Positions 24,863-34,095 are shown, numbered from the stretch's first letter. The stretch is 64,000 nt of DNA from Oxalobacteraceae sp. CFBP 8761 (GCA_014841595.1 JACYUE010000002.1:124001-188000), one strand, 5' to 3'. Numbers and translations: made by a program. The notes: a model not told the origin generated them from the letters alone.

Positions 24863-26737
24863 ATGAACCTGCTAGACAATATCAACGACCCGTCCGACCT
24901 GCGCAAGCTGCCGCGCACCCAGCTCACGCCACTGGCCAAGGAGCTGCGCCAGTTCCTGCTCGAGTCGGTTTCGAAAACAGGCGGCCACCTGTCGTCCAAC
25001 CTGGGCACGGTCGAACTGACCATCGCGCTGCACTACGTGTACGACACGCCGCGCGACCGCATCGTCTGGGACGTCGGCCACCAGACCTATTCCCACAAGA
25101 TCCTCACGGGTCGTCGCGGCCGCATGCCGTCGCTGCGCCAGTTAAACGGCCTGTCGGGCTTCCCGAAGCGCGACGAAAGCGAGTACGACACGTTCGGTAC
25201 CGCCCACTCGTCGACCTCGATCTCGGCCGCGCTCGGCATGGCCGCAGCCGCCAAGATCAAGGGTGAAGACCGCCACGCCATCGCCGTCATTGGCGACGGC
25301 TCCATGACCGCCGGCATGGCGTTCGAGGCGCTGAACAATGCAGGCGTCGAAGACGACGTGAACCTGCTGGTCATCCTGAACGACAACGACATGTCGATCT
25401 CGCCGCCGGTCGGCGCGCTCAATCGCTACCTGGCGCGCCTGCTGTCGGGCCAGTTCTACGCCGCTGCCAAGAACGTCGGCAAGAGCGTGCTGCCGGCCCC
25501 CGTGCTCGACCTGGCGCGCAAGCTCGAAGAACATGCGAAGGGCATGGTGGTTCCGGCCACGATGTTCGAGGAATTCGGCTTCAATTACATCGGCCCGATC
25601 GACGGTCATGACCTCGAATCCCTGATCCCGACGCTGGAAAACATCAAGAAGCTCAAGGGCCCGCAGTTCCTGCACGTGGTGACCAAGAAGGGCCAGGGCT
25701 ACAAGCTGGCCGAGGCCGAGCCGATCCTGTACCACGGCACCGGCAAGTTCAATCACCTCGAAGGCATCAAGCCGGCCACCGCGCCGGGCAAGATCACCTA
25801 CACCGAAGTCTTTGGCAACTGGCTGTGCGACATGGCAGCGGCCGACCAGCGCCTGGTCGGCATCACGCCGGCAATGCGCGAAGGCTCGGGCATGGTCCGC
25901 TTCCACCAGGAATACCCGCAGCGCTACTTCGACGTCGGCATCGCCGAGCAGCATTCGGTGACCTTCGCGGCCGGCATGGCCACAGAAGGCGTCAAGCCCG
26001 TGCTGGCGATCTACTCGACGTTCCTGCAGCGCGGTTACGATCAGCTGATCCACGACGTGGCGCTGCAGAACCTCGACGTGACCTTCGCGCTGGACCGCGC
26101 GGGCCTGGTTGGCGCCGATGGCGCGACCCACGCCGGCAACTACGATCTGGCCTACCTGCGCTGCATCCCGAACATGGTCGTCATGGCCGCGTCGGACGAA
26201 AACGAATGCCGCCAGATGCTCACCACGGCTTACCACTATCCGGGCCCGGCGGCCGTGCGCTATCCGCGCGGTGCCGGTGTCGGCACGCCAATCGTCGAGG
26301 CCTTGAACTCGATCGAGATCGGCAAGGGCGAAGTGCGCCGCAGCGGCAAGAACATCGCGATCCTGGCGTTCGGTTCGATGGTCTCGCACAGCATCCTGGC
26401 CGGCGACGAACTCGATGCGACGGTCGCGAACATGCGTTTCGTGAAACCGCTGGACGTCGACCTGGTCAAGCGCCTGGCGCAGGACCACGACCTGATCGTG
26501 ACGGTGGAAGAGGGCTGCATCATGGGTGGCGCGGGCGCTGCCGTGATGGAAGCGATGGCCGCCGCCGGCATCGCCAAGCCGGTGCTCAATCTGGGCTTGC
26601 CGGACACCTTCATCGACCAGGGCGATCCGGTGGCGCTGCTGTCGTCGGTGGGCCTGGACGCCAAGGGCATCGCGGCATCGATCCGCGCGCGCCTGTCGGC
26701 ATCCGGTGAACCGCGCCTGGTGGTCAACAACGGCTGA
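24863..26737 (+). CDS. dxs: 1-deoxy-D-xylulose-5-phosphate synthase
   Basis: 624 residues, standard length. Thiamine diphosphate binding shows in [18 protein letters not shown] and [14 protein letters not shown]; the transketolase-like half has [17 protein letters not shown] and [18 protein letters not shown]. It joins pyruvate and glyceraldehyde 3-phosphate, the entry step of the MEP isoprenoid pathway. It starts directly at the ispA stop, so translation is coupled, and it is closed by a strong terminator. Confidence 0.97.
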   Translation: MNLLDNINDPSDLRKLPRTQLTPLAKELRQFLLESVSKTGGHLSSNLGTVELTIALHYVYDTPRDRIVWDVGHQTYSHKILTGRRGRMPSLRQLNGLSGFPKRDESEYDTFGTAHSSTSISAALGMAAAAKIKGEDRHAIAVIGDGSMTAGMAFEALNNAGVEDDVNLLVILNDNDMSISPPVGALNRYLARLLSGQFYAAAKNVGKSVLPAPVLDLARKLEEHAKGMVVPATMFEEFGFNYIGPIDGHDLESLIPTLENIKKLKGPQFLHVVTKKGQGYKLAEAEPILYHGTGKFNHLEGIKPATAPGKITYTEVFGNWLCDMAAADQRLVGITPAMREGSGMVRFHQEYPQRYFDVGIAEQHSVTFAAGMATEGVKPVLAIYSTFLQRGYDQLIHDVALQNLDVTFALDRAGLVGADGATHAGNYDLAYLRCIPNMVVMAASDENECRQMLTTAYHYPGPAAVRYPRGAGVGTPIVEALNSIEIGKGEVRRSGKNIAILAFGSMVSHSILAGDELDATVANMRFVKPLDVDLVKRLAQDHDLIVTVEEGCIMGGAGAAVMEAMAAAGIAKPVLNLGLPDTFIDQGDPVALLSSVGLDAKGIAASIRARLSASGEPRLVVNNG

Positions 26738-26761
26738 CGCAGTTTCTGCGCGGCTTGACGC

Positions 26762-26797
26762 AAAAAAGGGCTGGCGATCGACGCCAGCCCTTTTTTT
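26762..26797 (+). terminator. Terminator after dxs
   Basis: GGGCTGGCG and CGCCAGCCC form a perfect stem around ATCGA (26777-26781). It is flanked by an A-run before and seven T residues after, so it can work in both directions; the gene on the other strand ends at 26816. Confidence 0.92.
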
Positions 26798-26815
26798 ATC
26801 CCGTCTGTCTGACGG

Positions 26816-27739
26816 TTATTGCGCCTGGCGCGGCTTGAGGCGGTCGGCTTCGGCGACCGGGAACGGCGCGCCCAGGACAACGGCGCCGCCGCGGGTGCGG
26901 TTCCGTGCCTGGCACTTGTGCGTGCAGGTGGTGGCTGGTGGCGCCACTTCGACGGCATCCTCGCCCATCACCTGACCCATGCGTCCGCCGCTGGCGACGG
27001 ACCACTGCGACACGCCGCCGCAATGCTGGACCCTGGCCACGCCGCCCGTGCGGGTGACGATATTGTTCGTGCACAGCGGTTCGGCGATGCGGTCGGCGAA
27101 CTGCGGGCTGTCGCGGCCGACGAATTTCGCCGCATAGTCGTTGCCAAAATTGATGCGCGGCGTGACGGTCAGCGTGGTGTCCTTGAAGGGCACGGTATCG
27201 CCTTCGCGGTTACGGAAATTGCGGTTGTCGAAGTAGAAGGCGCTTTGCGCCAGCTTGTGCGTAAACACCGTCTTGGTTTCGTCGCTGCGCTCGACTTCCA
27301 TCTGGAACAGGCCGCCGGTGGCGCAATCCTTGGCCTGGATCTTCATCGTGACGCCCGGCCCGCTGCGGGTCAGCACGATATCGGCCGAACTGCTCAATTC
27401 GACGCTGACGGCGCCGTTCAGGACCAGGCCCCGGTGGTCGGGCATCTTGCTGTCGAAGACGGGCGTTGCCTTGCCACCCGTGATGTCTTCCTTGTTGGCA
27501 GCGCCGGTCAGCGTGTAATTGAGGATGCCGAACGAGGCGGCATCGACATCGAACTGGACGTAGCGGCCCTGTACCCGAAACACCGATGTCACGGCGCCCG
27601 GCGCGACCGACACCGTTTGCGCGCCGCGTTTGCCCAGTACCGTGAAGCCGCCGCTCTCGCAGCCGGCCGAATCTGCTGCGTACGCAGCGTGCGCAGTCAT
27701 CAACAGGCCCATGCTGCAAGCCACCATCCAATTTTTCAT
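26816..27739 (-). CDS. Exported hypothetical protein
   Basis: 307 residues from ATG 27739, 6-7 nt after GGAG (the ATG four codons earlier encloses that site). A signal peptide MVACSMGLLMTAHAAYAAD is clear. The mature part is beta-rich with several cysteines (SAGCESGG, KDCATGG, PLCTNN, VQHCGG, TCTHKC) that could form disulfides in the periplasm. I recognise no family; it is neither a lipoprotein nor a barrel by its C-terminus (RLKPRQAQ). It stands alone between the dxs terminator and the outer-membrane protein gene 130 bp upstream. Confidence 0.75.
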   Translation of the reverse strand: MKNWMVACSMGLLMTAHAAYAADSAGCESGGFTVLGKRGAQTVSVAPGAVTSVFRVQGRYVQFDVDAASFGILNYTLTGAANKEDITGGKATPVFDSKMPDHRGLVLNGAVSVELSSSADIVLTRSGPGVTMKIQAKDCATGGLFQMEVERSDETKTVFTHKLAQSAFYFDNRNFRNREGDTVPFKDTTLTVTPRINFGNDYAAKFVGRDSPQFADRIAEPLCTNNIVTRTGGVARVQHCGGVSQWSVASGGRMGQVMGEDAVEVAPPATTCTHKCQARNRTRGGAVVLGAPFPVAEADRLKPRQAQ

Positions 27740-27869
27740 GCTGTTCTCCATTGTCGGAACGTGGCGCCCGATGCGCTGGTGTTCTGAACCGTTAATACCC
27801 TGGCGCGCGGCCAGGGTTCAATGAAGATCAACAAATTTTTTTCAGGCGATGCGGATAAGCGGGGACGTG

Positions 27870-28547
27870 TCAGAAATGGTAGCTGGCGCTGGCCGTGAAT
27901 GCACGTGGCTTCGGGAAGTCAGGCAGGTAAGTCCGCCAGCGTGCCTGCCAGCCGGCCTGCAGCGTGACATCGCCAACGTCGGTTACGAGCGCAATGCGCA
28001 CGTCGGCGCTGTCCCTGGCCGCGACGCCGTCATAGGCGAACGGATGCAGCACACCGACGTGGGCGGCCAGGCGCACTGTGTCGGAAAGGGGATAGGCGCC
28101 GCTCAGGTCGAGGTAGACGCTGCGCCCCTCGCCATAGTAGGCGGGCGAGTAGAACAGGCGCACGCTGGCGCGCTGCAGCGCTACGCCGGCATAGAACTCG
28201 TGGTAATTGCGGCGGCCATCGCGCAGATAGGTGTTGCGCGTGATGCCCGCATCCCATGACAGCGTCGACGTCAGCCTGCGGGCCCTGCCGGCATAGGCAG
28301 TCAGCTGGCCCTGCGTGCGATTGTCCAGCGTGACGGGCGCCGCGAAGGCGCCGCCGTACCAGCCTGCGGCGGTGTCGTGCTCGAGCCGCAATTGCAGCGC
28401 AGGGCGCGTGTACAACGCGACGCCGCGGCCGGCATACTCAGAGACCAGCGTCAGGTCGCCACTGGTCTGGGCCCATGCGTCCTTGTACGGCGGCAGGGTC
28501 AGCGCAAGCGCAAGGAGGATGGTGCCGTGGCGACGGTCGAAGTACAT
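27870..28547 (-). CDS. TIGR02001/TorF-like outer membrane barrel protein
   Basis: 225 residues. An N-terminal signal (TILLALALTLPPYKDAWAQ) precedes alternating amphipathic strands (SGDLTLVSEYAGRGVALY, WYGGAFAAPV, FYAGVALQRASVRLFYSPAYYG, VRLAAHVGVLHPF) and a terminal Phe (FTASASYHF), the outer-membrane assembly signal. The opening strand pattern resembles the TIGR02001/TorF putative porin family. The start overlaps the end of the upstream subtilase gene by 49 bp and has no Shine-Dalgarno site, which suggests coupled translation. It could serve as an outer-membrane partner of that module, but this is inference from position only. Confidence 0.75.
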   Translation of the reverse strand: MYFDRRHGTILLALALTLPPYKDAWAQTSGDLTLVSEYAGRGVALYTRPALQLRLEHDTAAGWYGGAFAAPVTLDNRTQGQLTAYAGRARRLTSTLSWDAGITRNTYLRDGRRNYHEFYAGVALQRASVRLFYSPAYYGEGRSVYLDLSGAYPLSDTVRLAAHVGVLHPFAYDGVAARDSADVRIALVTDVGDVTLQAGWQARWRTYLPDFPKPRAFTASASYHF

Positions 28548-29764
28548 AGGCAGACGCAGGTGTCAGCTGCCCGTGACAGGGCGGCACATGCGTCAATGTT
28601 ACCACCCGTCCGCGCTGTCATGGCGCCGTCCGCCTGGCGCCGCAGCGTCTGTGCGACCGTGCCCGGCTGGCGCTCGGCCAGCAGCGCCGCGAGGCCAGCC
28701 ACGTGCGCCGCCGCGTACGACGAACCGGACACCATGTGCCAGCGACGGCCCGGCGCGCAGGTCGGGATGTCGGTGCCGGGTGCGTACACCAGCGTTGATG
28801 ACGCCAGGTGCTGGTCGCCCGGCCGCGCGACCCCGATCACGCCTGGCAGCGCAGCCGGGAAGCCGCCATCGGGCAGGCGCGGGTCGGCCGCCGCCACCAC
28901 GATCACGCCGCGCGCGAGCGCCGCCTGCAGCAACGCTTGCAGCAGGCGGTCGGCTGGCCCGGCCAGGCTCAGGTTGATGATCCGGGCGCCGTTTTCAAGC
29001 GCATAGTTGATTGCCTTGCCGAGCGTGAGGCTGTTGCAGCGCGCGGGTCGCGCACCGGTTTCCCAGCAGGCGCGCAGGGCCATCAGTTTGACTCCCGGCG
29101 CCACGCCGGCGATGCCCGCGCCATTGCCAGCCAGTGCGCCGATGATGCCAGCGACTGCCGTGCCATGGACCTCGGCGACATCGCCGGTGTCGTCGACGAA
29201 GTTGCGGCGCACCCTGATGCGTCCGGCCAGGTCGGGGTGGTCGGCATCGACACCGCTGTCGATCACGGCGACGCTCACGTTGCGCCCCGTGCTGACGCGG
29301 TGCAGGTCGGTCAGGTGCCAGTCGTGGCCCGCCGGCTGCAGCGGGTAGAGCGGATCGCCGCCGTCCTGTGCCTGGAAATCGGCCAGCGGCTGGGCCCATG
29401 CCACGCGTGCATCGTGCGACAGCGCGGCCACCACGCGCTCGATCGGGGCGTCATCGGATTCTTCCATCACGAAGCAGTCGACGCCGATGGCCGGCATCGG
29501 CCAGCTGTCGAGCAGGCGCAGACCATGGGCAGCGGCGATGTCATTCGCCACGCGGCGGCGCGCGGCGCTGCCGCCATCCTTCAGGTAACCGCCGCCGTAC
29601 GACGCATCGGGGCGAAAGTGCTGGGCCGGCAGGCGCAGCATCACGAGCACCTGGCGCCGCGCGGCTTGCAACAGCGGGTCCGCATGGTCCTGTGCGTGCG
29701 CCGGCGTGCCCGCCAGGCCGAGCAGGGCGGCAAGCAGCGCCGCCCATGCGAGCAGGCGGTTCAT
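28499..29764 (-). CDS. S8 family serine peptidase (atypical subtilase), secreted
   Basis: 421 residues. A signal peptide (LLAWAALLAALLGLAGTPAHAQ) precedes a propeptide-like segment (~35-128) ending in VAWAQPL. The catalytic triad is D169 (VAVIDSGVD), H200 (VHGTAVAG) and S349 (SGSSYAAAHVAG). The oxyanion-hole Asn, normally in an AAGN motif, is replaced (VVAAADP, residues 289-295), so activity may be altered. The gene overlaps the anti-sigma gene by 4 bp (ATGA), and its last 16 codons overlap the barrel gene; the tail TCVCLCTSTV is unusual. Likely periplasmic or exported. Substrate unknown. Confidence 0.85.
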   Translation of the reverse strand: MNRLLAWAALLAALLGLAGTPAHAQDHADPLLQAARRQVLVMLRLPAQHFRPDASYGGGYLKDGGSAARRRVANDIAAAHGLRLLDSWPMPAIGVDCFVMEESDDAPIERVVAALSHDARVAWAQPLADFQAQDGGDPLYPLQPAGHDWHLTDLHRVSTGRNVSVAVIDSGVDADHPDLAGRIRVRRNFVDDTGDVAEVHGTAVAGIIGALAGNGAGIAGVAPGVKLMALRACWETGARPARCNSLTLGKAINYALENGARIINLSLAGPADRLLQALLQAALARGVIVVAAADPRLPDGGFPAALPGVIGVARPGDQHLASSTLVYAPGTDIPTCAPGRRWHMVSGSSYAAAHVAGLAALLAERQPGTVAQTLRRQADGAMTARTGGNIDACAALSRAADTCVCLCTSTVATAPSSLRLR

Positions 29765-30432
29765 GGGCCGGCCTGAACGCCGAGCGGCTCGGCCAGCGTG
29801 ACGGCCGATTCGGTGCGCAGGCGCGCCGCGACGTCGGCCGGTGCTTGCGCGCTGCCCAGCATCCACGCGCCCGTGACCGTCGGGCCGCCGACGATGCGCG
29901 CGCCGCTGGCCGTCACGATGCGGCGCAGTTCATGTTCCGGCGTGTCCGGTTTGAAGGTCACCGCGACGATGCTGTCGGCGCCGGCCTCGGCGCCGAGCAC
30001 GCGGTAGGCGTCGTCCTGCACCGCCACCTGCGCCGCCATCTGCGTGTCGCCGGACGGGCGCAGCAGCAGCGCGCCCAGCACGACAATGGCGCAGAACTGC
30101 AGGCCCACGGCGGCGCGCAGCCAGCGCCCGTCATTCGCGGCAAGGCGCGTGCGCCAGCCGGGGATGACGGGCGCCGCATCCGCCGGCGCCACCGCATCGA
30201 GCTGCGGCAGCAGGCGCGCGAACGCCTTGTCCACGTCCAGGTCTGGCGGCGGCAGGTCGGCGACATCCTGCAGTGTGTAAAGCGCATCAAAATCGGCGCG
30301 GCATGTGACGCAGGTATCGAGGTGCGCCTGGACGCGCCGCAGCTCCGCACCGTCGAGGCGACCGTTGGCCAGCCAGGGCAGCAGGTCCTGCGCCTCGCGG
30401 TGCGCCCCCGCGCGATCAGGCAGGTGGGTCAT
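29761..30432 (-). CDS. Zinc-finger (zf-HC2) anti-sigma factor with periplasmic prodomain-like domain
   Basis: 223 residues. The cytoplasmic anti-sigma zinc finger is H37-x3-C41-x2-C44 (AHLDTCVTC). A single transmembrane helix lies at about 106-125 (AAVGLQFCAIVVLGALLL). The periplasmic region (~152-217) reads like a subtilase propeptide: VAVTFKPDTPEHELRRIV, ARIVGGPTVTGAWML, then ADVAARLRTESAVTLAEPL. The ending resembles the propeptide end of the neighbouring subtilase (VTLAEPL against VAWAQPL). Family role: it holds the sigma factor coded just upstream until a signal arrives. It overlaps both neighbours by 4 bp, so all three products should be made together. Confidence 0.85.
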   Translation of the reverse strand: MTHLPDRAGAHREAQDLLPWLANGRLDGAELRRVQAHLDTCVTCRADFDALYTLQDVADLPPPDLDVDKAFARLLPQLDAVAPADAAPVIPGWRTRLAANDGRWLRAAVGLQFCAIVVLGALLLRPSGDTQMAAQVAVQDDAYRVLGAEAGADSIVAVTFKPDTPEHELRRIVTASGARIVGGPTVTGAWMLGSAQAPADVAARLRTESAVTLAEPLGVQAGP

Positions 30433-31022
30433 GACCGCACCCCGATCTGGCCTTCCAGCAGCACGGCCAGGCGCTTGCGGGCATGGAACAGGCGGGTTTT
30501 GATGGTGTTCACTGGGCACTCCATGATCTCGGCAATCTCTGTGTAACTCATGTCATGATAAAAAGTCAGCTGGAACGCAGTACGCTGCGCCAGCGGCAAT
30601 TGGGCCAGCGCCGCATGCACGGCACCGGTCAGCTGCAGTTGCGTCAGTTGCCAGTCGGGCCGGTCGGCCTCGATGCCTTCGCGTTCATCGATGCCGGCAT
30701 CGACCGGCTCGTCCAGCGCCTGCAGGCTTTTGCAGGCACGCCGGTAGGCAATGGCAAAAATCCACGTCGAGACCTTGCTGCTGCCATTGAACGTCGCCGC
30801 CTTGCGCCAGACCACCAGCAGCGTGTCGTTGACGATTTCCTCGATCAGTGGCGTGCTGCGCGTCATGCGCTGCAGGAAGCGCACCAGCCGCGGGTGGTAG
30901 GCCCGGTACAGCGTTTCGAAGGCGCGCCGGTCGCCGGCTGCGATACGCTCGACGAGTCCCGCTTCATCCTGCTCCGTGCGCGCCACGGCCGGCCTGGCGT
31001 CAAATCCTCGTTCCACCCACAT
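30429..31022 (-). CDS. ECF-type RNA polymerase sigma factor
   Basis: 197 residues from ATG 31022 (GTG 31016 lies better spaced behind GAGAGG and is an alternative). Region 2 is FETLYRAYHPRLVRFLQR, EEIVNDTLLVVWRKAATF and KVSTWIFAIAYRRACKSL; region 4 is LAQLPLAQRTAFQLTFYHDMSY with the helix-turn-helix TEIAEIMECPVNTIKTRLFHAR. It directs RNA polymerase to a regulon that probably includes its own operon. It overlaps its presumed anti-sigma gene. The 315-bp stretch upstream (31023-31337) has no gene; it holds a possible ECF promoter and, at its far end, a hairpin. Confidence 0.93.
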   Translation of the reverse strand: MWVERGFDARPAVARTEQDEAGLVERIAAGDRRAFETLYRAYHPRLVRFLQRMTRSTPLIEEIVNDTLLVVWRKAATFNGSSKVSTWIFAIAYRRACKSLQALDEPVDAGIDEREGIEADRPDWQLTQLQLTGAVHAALAQLPLAQRTAFQLTFYHDMSYTEIAEIMECPVNTIKTRLFHARKRLAVLLEGQIGVRS

Positions 31023-31273
31023 CCTCTCGTTCTTCTACGGTAGATACCCCGCCACGCCGAAAAGGTTCATGGCGTCGTCACGATTGTCGAATGGGGCACG
31101 CTGCATGCTAACTGACAGTCGCAGGGCAGCGTGCAGCTTTTTCAGGATTTGGCGGTGCATGTGCACAGATACACGGCGCCTGTTATCGCTGCGCTCACGC
31201 CGGTCGGCATGTCGGCAGCCAGGGTGCTGGCGGTCTGTCGTGAGAATCGGATCGTGCGGCTGCCATGACGACA

Positions 31274-31303
31274 CAAGCCCGCTGTCGTAAGAGAGCGGGC
31301 TTG
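31274..31303 (-). terminator. Hairpin downstream of the RTX gene
   Basis: CAAGCCCGCT (31274-31283) and AGCGGGCTTG (31294-31303) form a perfect 10-bp stem with a 10-nt loop, 34 bp beyond the stop of the DUF4214-RTX gene. The tail is only weakly T-rich. Confidence 0.65.
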
Positions 31304-31337
31304 CGGTTGCTTGCTTTGCCGGCGTGCGCCAGGCAGC

Positions 31338-34004
31338 TTACACGAGGTTACCGAAGTAGACGTTGCCCAGGCCGTCGAGGCTAGCCTCGCCAGAGCCGAT
31401 GATGGCGATGGCGAAATCTTCGCTGTTGATCACGTCATCACCGTTGTTTACCACCAGCAGCTTGAAGTGATCGATGTTGAAAATGACTGCATCGGTGGGC
31501 TCGATTGCAGCAGCGTTGTAGGCCAGGGTGAGCTTGTCATACTGGCTCGCAAGGTCAGCCGAACTACCAATGTACTCTGTCGAATTAATGACATGCTCCA
31601 CATCTTGGACGAAGTCGAACAGTACCGCCGCCTTGGTTTCGATGTAGACGACATCGATGGAGGACGCTGACTGGCTGCCTGCAATGAGCTTCGACAGGTT
31701 TGACTCGGCGGCACTGCTGTATATCAGCCGGTCCGTGCCTTCCGATACAATGATCTGGTCACCGCTCAGGCCACCAACGACGATGTCGTTGTCGGCGCCG
31801 CCGTAAAGCATGTCGCTGCCATCGCCGCCCTCCAGGCTGTCCACGCCCGCGCCACCATACAGCATGTCGTCGCCGTTGGTGCCGGTCAGACTATCTTCGC
31901 CGTCGAAGCCCCACGCCCTGTGGGCATCTTGAATGAGGTTGTTTCCATTCGTGCCGAGGGTATAGACACCGTTGTCTTTATCGAGTGCCTGGCCTTTCAT
32001 GCCGTCGACAAGGAACGTGCCGCTGGACATATAGAATTGTGCGCCGACCTGAACCGTGCCAGCAATTGCCCTGCCGTCTGATTCGGTCGACCGAACGCCA
32101 GGGCCGCTTCCATTCGTGACCATGAAAATATCGCCATCAATGCTGCTCGTAAGCGAGATGCCTGTTTCGGTGAACGACACTTCCAGCGTCGGACCAGCGT
32201 CGAGCGTGACACTGAGTGCGGCCGTTGCCTTGCTAATATTACCGGCCATATCGTACTGGCGCACTTGCACCAGTTGCTCGCCAACCCCGCTCAGTTCGAG
32301 CGTGTCCGCACCACTGCCGTCGTTGGTGTCGCCATAGGTCCAGGTCTTGCCCTTGTCGGTGCTGTATTCCCAGGCAGTGCCGGTATTCTGCTCGAGACCG
32401 GTGATGTCGATCACGCCGGACGTGGTCGATCCATTGCTCGGCCCATTGTGCAGCGCGATGGCCGGGGTTTGCGGTGCTTCGGTATCGAGCGTGAAGGTGA
32501 ATTGCTGGTAATTGCGGTTCCCGGCTACGTCGGTAACGCGCATCTCGACGACATTCACGCCTTCGTGCAGCATCGGGGTAGCGGTCCAGACCTCGGTGGT
32601 CACCGACGCGGGGTTGTGATTGCCGATACTGTGCTGCTGCATCAGGTACTCGACCGTGGCGCCTGCTTCGACGAACTCGAGATTGAGCCTGCCATCGTTC
32701 GTCACCAGATCGTCATCGGAGCCGAATTTGCCGTAATGGCTGTCCGTGGCGAGCGTGACATGGGGCCGCAGCGTGTAGCCGTCAAAAACGATGGTCTGTG
32801 TGACGGGCGTGGTGGTCGTGCCGCTGGCATCGACGGCGCGCAGCGCAATGGTGGTGACCTGTTCAGGCGGCGGTGCCATGATGGACATCGCGTTGTCGTT
32901 GCCGAGCATGGTCAGGGTTGCTAACTGGTAACCCAGCTGCACATGCTTGAGGGTCACCGTGTTGGTGTTCGCATCGACGTCGATGTTGGTATCGATCCAG
33001 TGCTTGCCGTCGAGCGAGTATTCAAAGTGCTGGCCGGTGCGCAGGTCGCGGCCCGTGTAGCTGAAGGTAACGTCGGCGGCGCTCTGGTTGGTGACGTTGT
33101 CGTCCGTCTGGTCGAGTTCGTCCTGGGTGACGTGTTCGAATGCCAGTTTCAGATTGAACGTCGGCACCGGGGCAGTCACGACTGGCGTCGGCGGATACAC
33201 GACTTCGATCGCTGCCGGCAGGCCACCTTTGGCCAGAGCGTCGACAACGTCCTTCAGCGATGCATTGGCCGGCATGACCTTGAGCACCTGGTCCATGCCA
33301 CCGCCACGCAGCAGCGAATCGAGCGTGACCGGGTTGCCGGCTGCTGCCTTGGCGGTGTCGGCCAGCGTCTGGGCCAGTGCGACCGGGTCGCCCTTGCCGC
33401 GCGTCGTGTCGAACAGGGCGAGCAGGGTGGTGCCGGTGGCGATCGCGTTCACCACTTGCGGGGTCTTGGTAGCGGTGTCGGCGAACGATACGGCAGCCTT
33501 GACCAGCGTGTCGATGTCGCCGGTGGCCGTGTCGACGGTCACGGCGCGCACCAGGATGCGGGCCGCTTCGACGGACGCGTAACCACTGTACTGACTGCCC
33601 GATGCTTCCACCTGGGCGGTGAAAGCGTCGACTGCCGTTTGGCGCAGCGCGGTCAGTGCCTTGTCGATGCCCTGGGCACCGCCCATGATGGCGACGGCCA
33701 CGTCAGCCAACGATGCATGACCTTGTCCCACCACATTCGACCAGTATGCCAGGCCAACCGAATCCGGCGCGCGGTTGAACAGGGCCTGGTAGATTTCGCT
33801 GATCCGTTCATTGACGCTATCGCTGCCGTAGCGGACCTGGGCTTCTTCCGACGTGGCGAATGCCTGCGTGATGGAAGACAGGTTGCCATCGTTATCGGCA
33901 AGTTGCTTGGTCCAGAACGCCAGGCCTGCAGGATCGGCTGGGCGACCATAGAAAGCCAGGTAGAACGAGTTGACGGTGGAGGCAAAGGTGGTTTGCGTGC
34001 TCAT
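31338..34004 (-). CDS. DUF4214 / Ig-like / RTX-repeat secreted protein
   Basis: 888 residues with no Sec signal. The N-terminus carries a DUF4214 domain (NSFYLAFYGRPADPAGLAFW, then the similar IYQALFNRAPDSVGLAYW). The middle has bacterial Ig-like repeats (LDTEAPQTPAIALHNG, DITGLEQNTGTAWEYSTDKG). Near the C-terminus are calcium-binding RTX nonapeptides (GTNGDDMLYGGAGVDSLEGG, GSDMLYGGADNDIVVGG). Such proteins are usually exported by type I secretion and bind Ca2+ outside the cell. No ABC transporter or TolC gene is nearby. Likely an extracellular or surface protein, perhaps for adhesion; function not established. The 215 bp upstream is AT-rich compared with the rest. Confidence 0.87.
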   Translation of the reverse strand: MSTQTTFASTVNSFYLAFYGRPADPAGLAFWTKQLADNDGNLSSITQAFATSEEAQVRYGSDSVNERISEIYQALFNRAPDSVGLAYWSNVVGQGHASLADVAVAIMGGAQGIDKALTALRQTAVDAFTAQVEASGSQYSGYASVEAARILVRAVTVDTATGDIDTLVKAAVSFADTATKTPQVVNAIATGTTLLALFDTTRGKGDPVALAQTLADTAKAAAGNPVTLDSLLRGGGMDQVLKVMPANASLKDVVDALAKGGLPAAIEVVYPPTPVVTAPVPTFNLKLAFEHVTQDELDQTDDNVTNQSAADVTFSYTGRDLRTGQHFEYSLDGKHWIDTNIDVDANTNTVTLKHVQLGYQLATLTMLGNDNAMSIMAPPPEQVTTIALRAVDASGTTTTPVTQTIVFDGYTLRPHVTLATDSHYGKFGSDDDLVTNDGRLNLEFVEAGATVEYLMQQHSIGNHNPASVTTEVWTATPMLHEGVNVVEMRVTDVAGNRNYQQFTFTLDTEAPQTPAIALHNGPSNGSTTSGVIDITGLEQNTGTAWEYSTDKGKTWTYGDTNDGSGADTLELSGVGEQLVQVRQYDMAGNISKATAALSVTLDAGPTLEVSFTETGISLTSSIDGDIFMVTNGSGPGVRSTESDGRAIAGTVQVGAQFYMSSGTFLVDGMKGQALDKDNGVYTLGTNGNNLIQDAHRAWGFDGEDSLTGTNGDDMLYGGAGVDSLEGGDGSDMLYGGADNDIVVGGLSGDQIIVSEGTDRLIYSSAAESNLSKLIAGSQSASSIDVVYIETKAAVLFDFVQDVEHVINSTEYIGSSADLASQYDKLTLAYNAAAIEPTDAVIFNIDHFKLLVVNNGDDVINSEDFAIAIIGSGEASLDGLGNVYFGNLV

Positions 34005-34095
34005 GATCTCAGAGAAGTAATGGGCGGTACGGAATGTTGCCGCTGATCATTATCTTAATCGCCAAACCAGCAAAAGGCGTAAATATCTGAATATC

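Noticed and set aside
31311..31670. Plus-strand frame antisense to the RTX gene's 3' end
   Set aside because: No start signals; the minus-strand RTX gene is well supported by its repeats.
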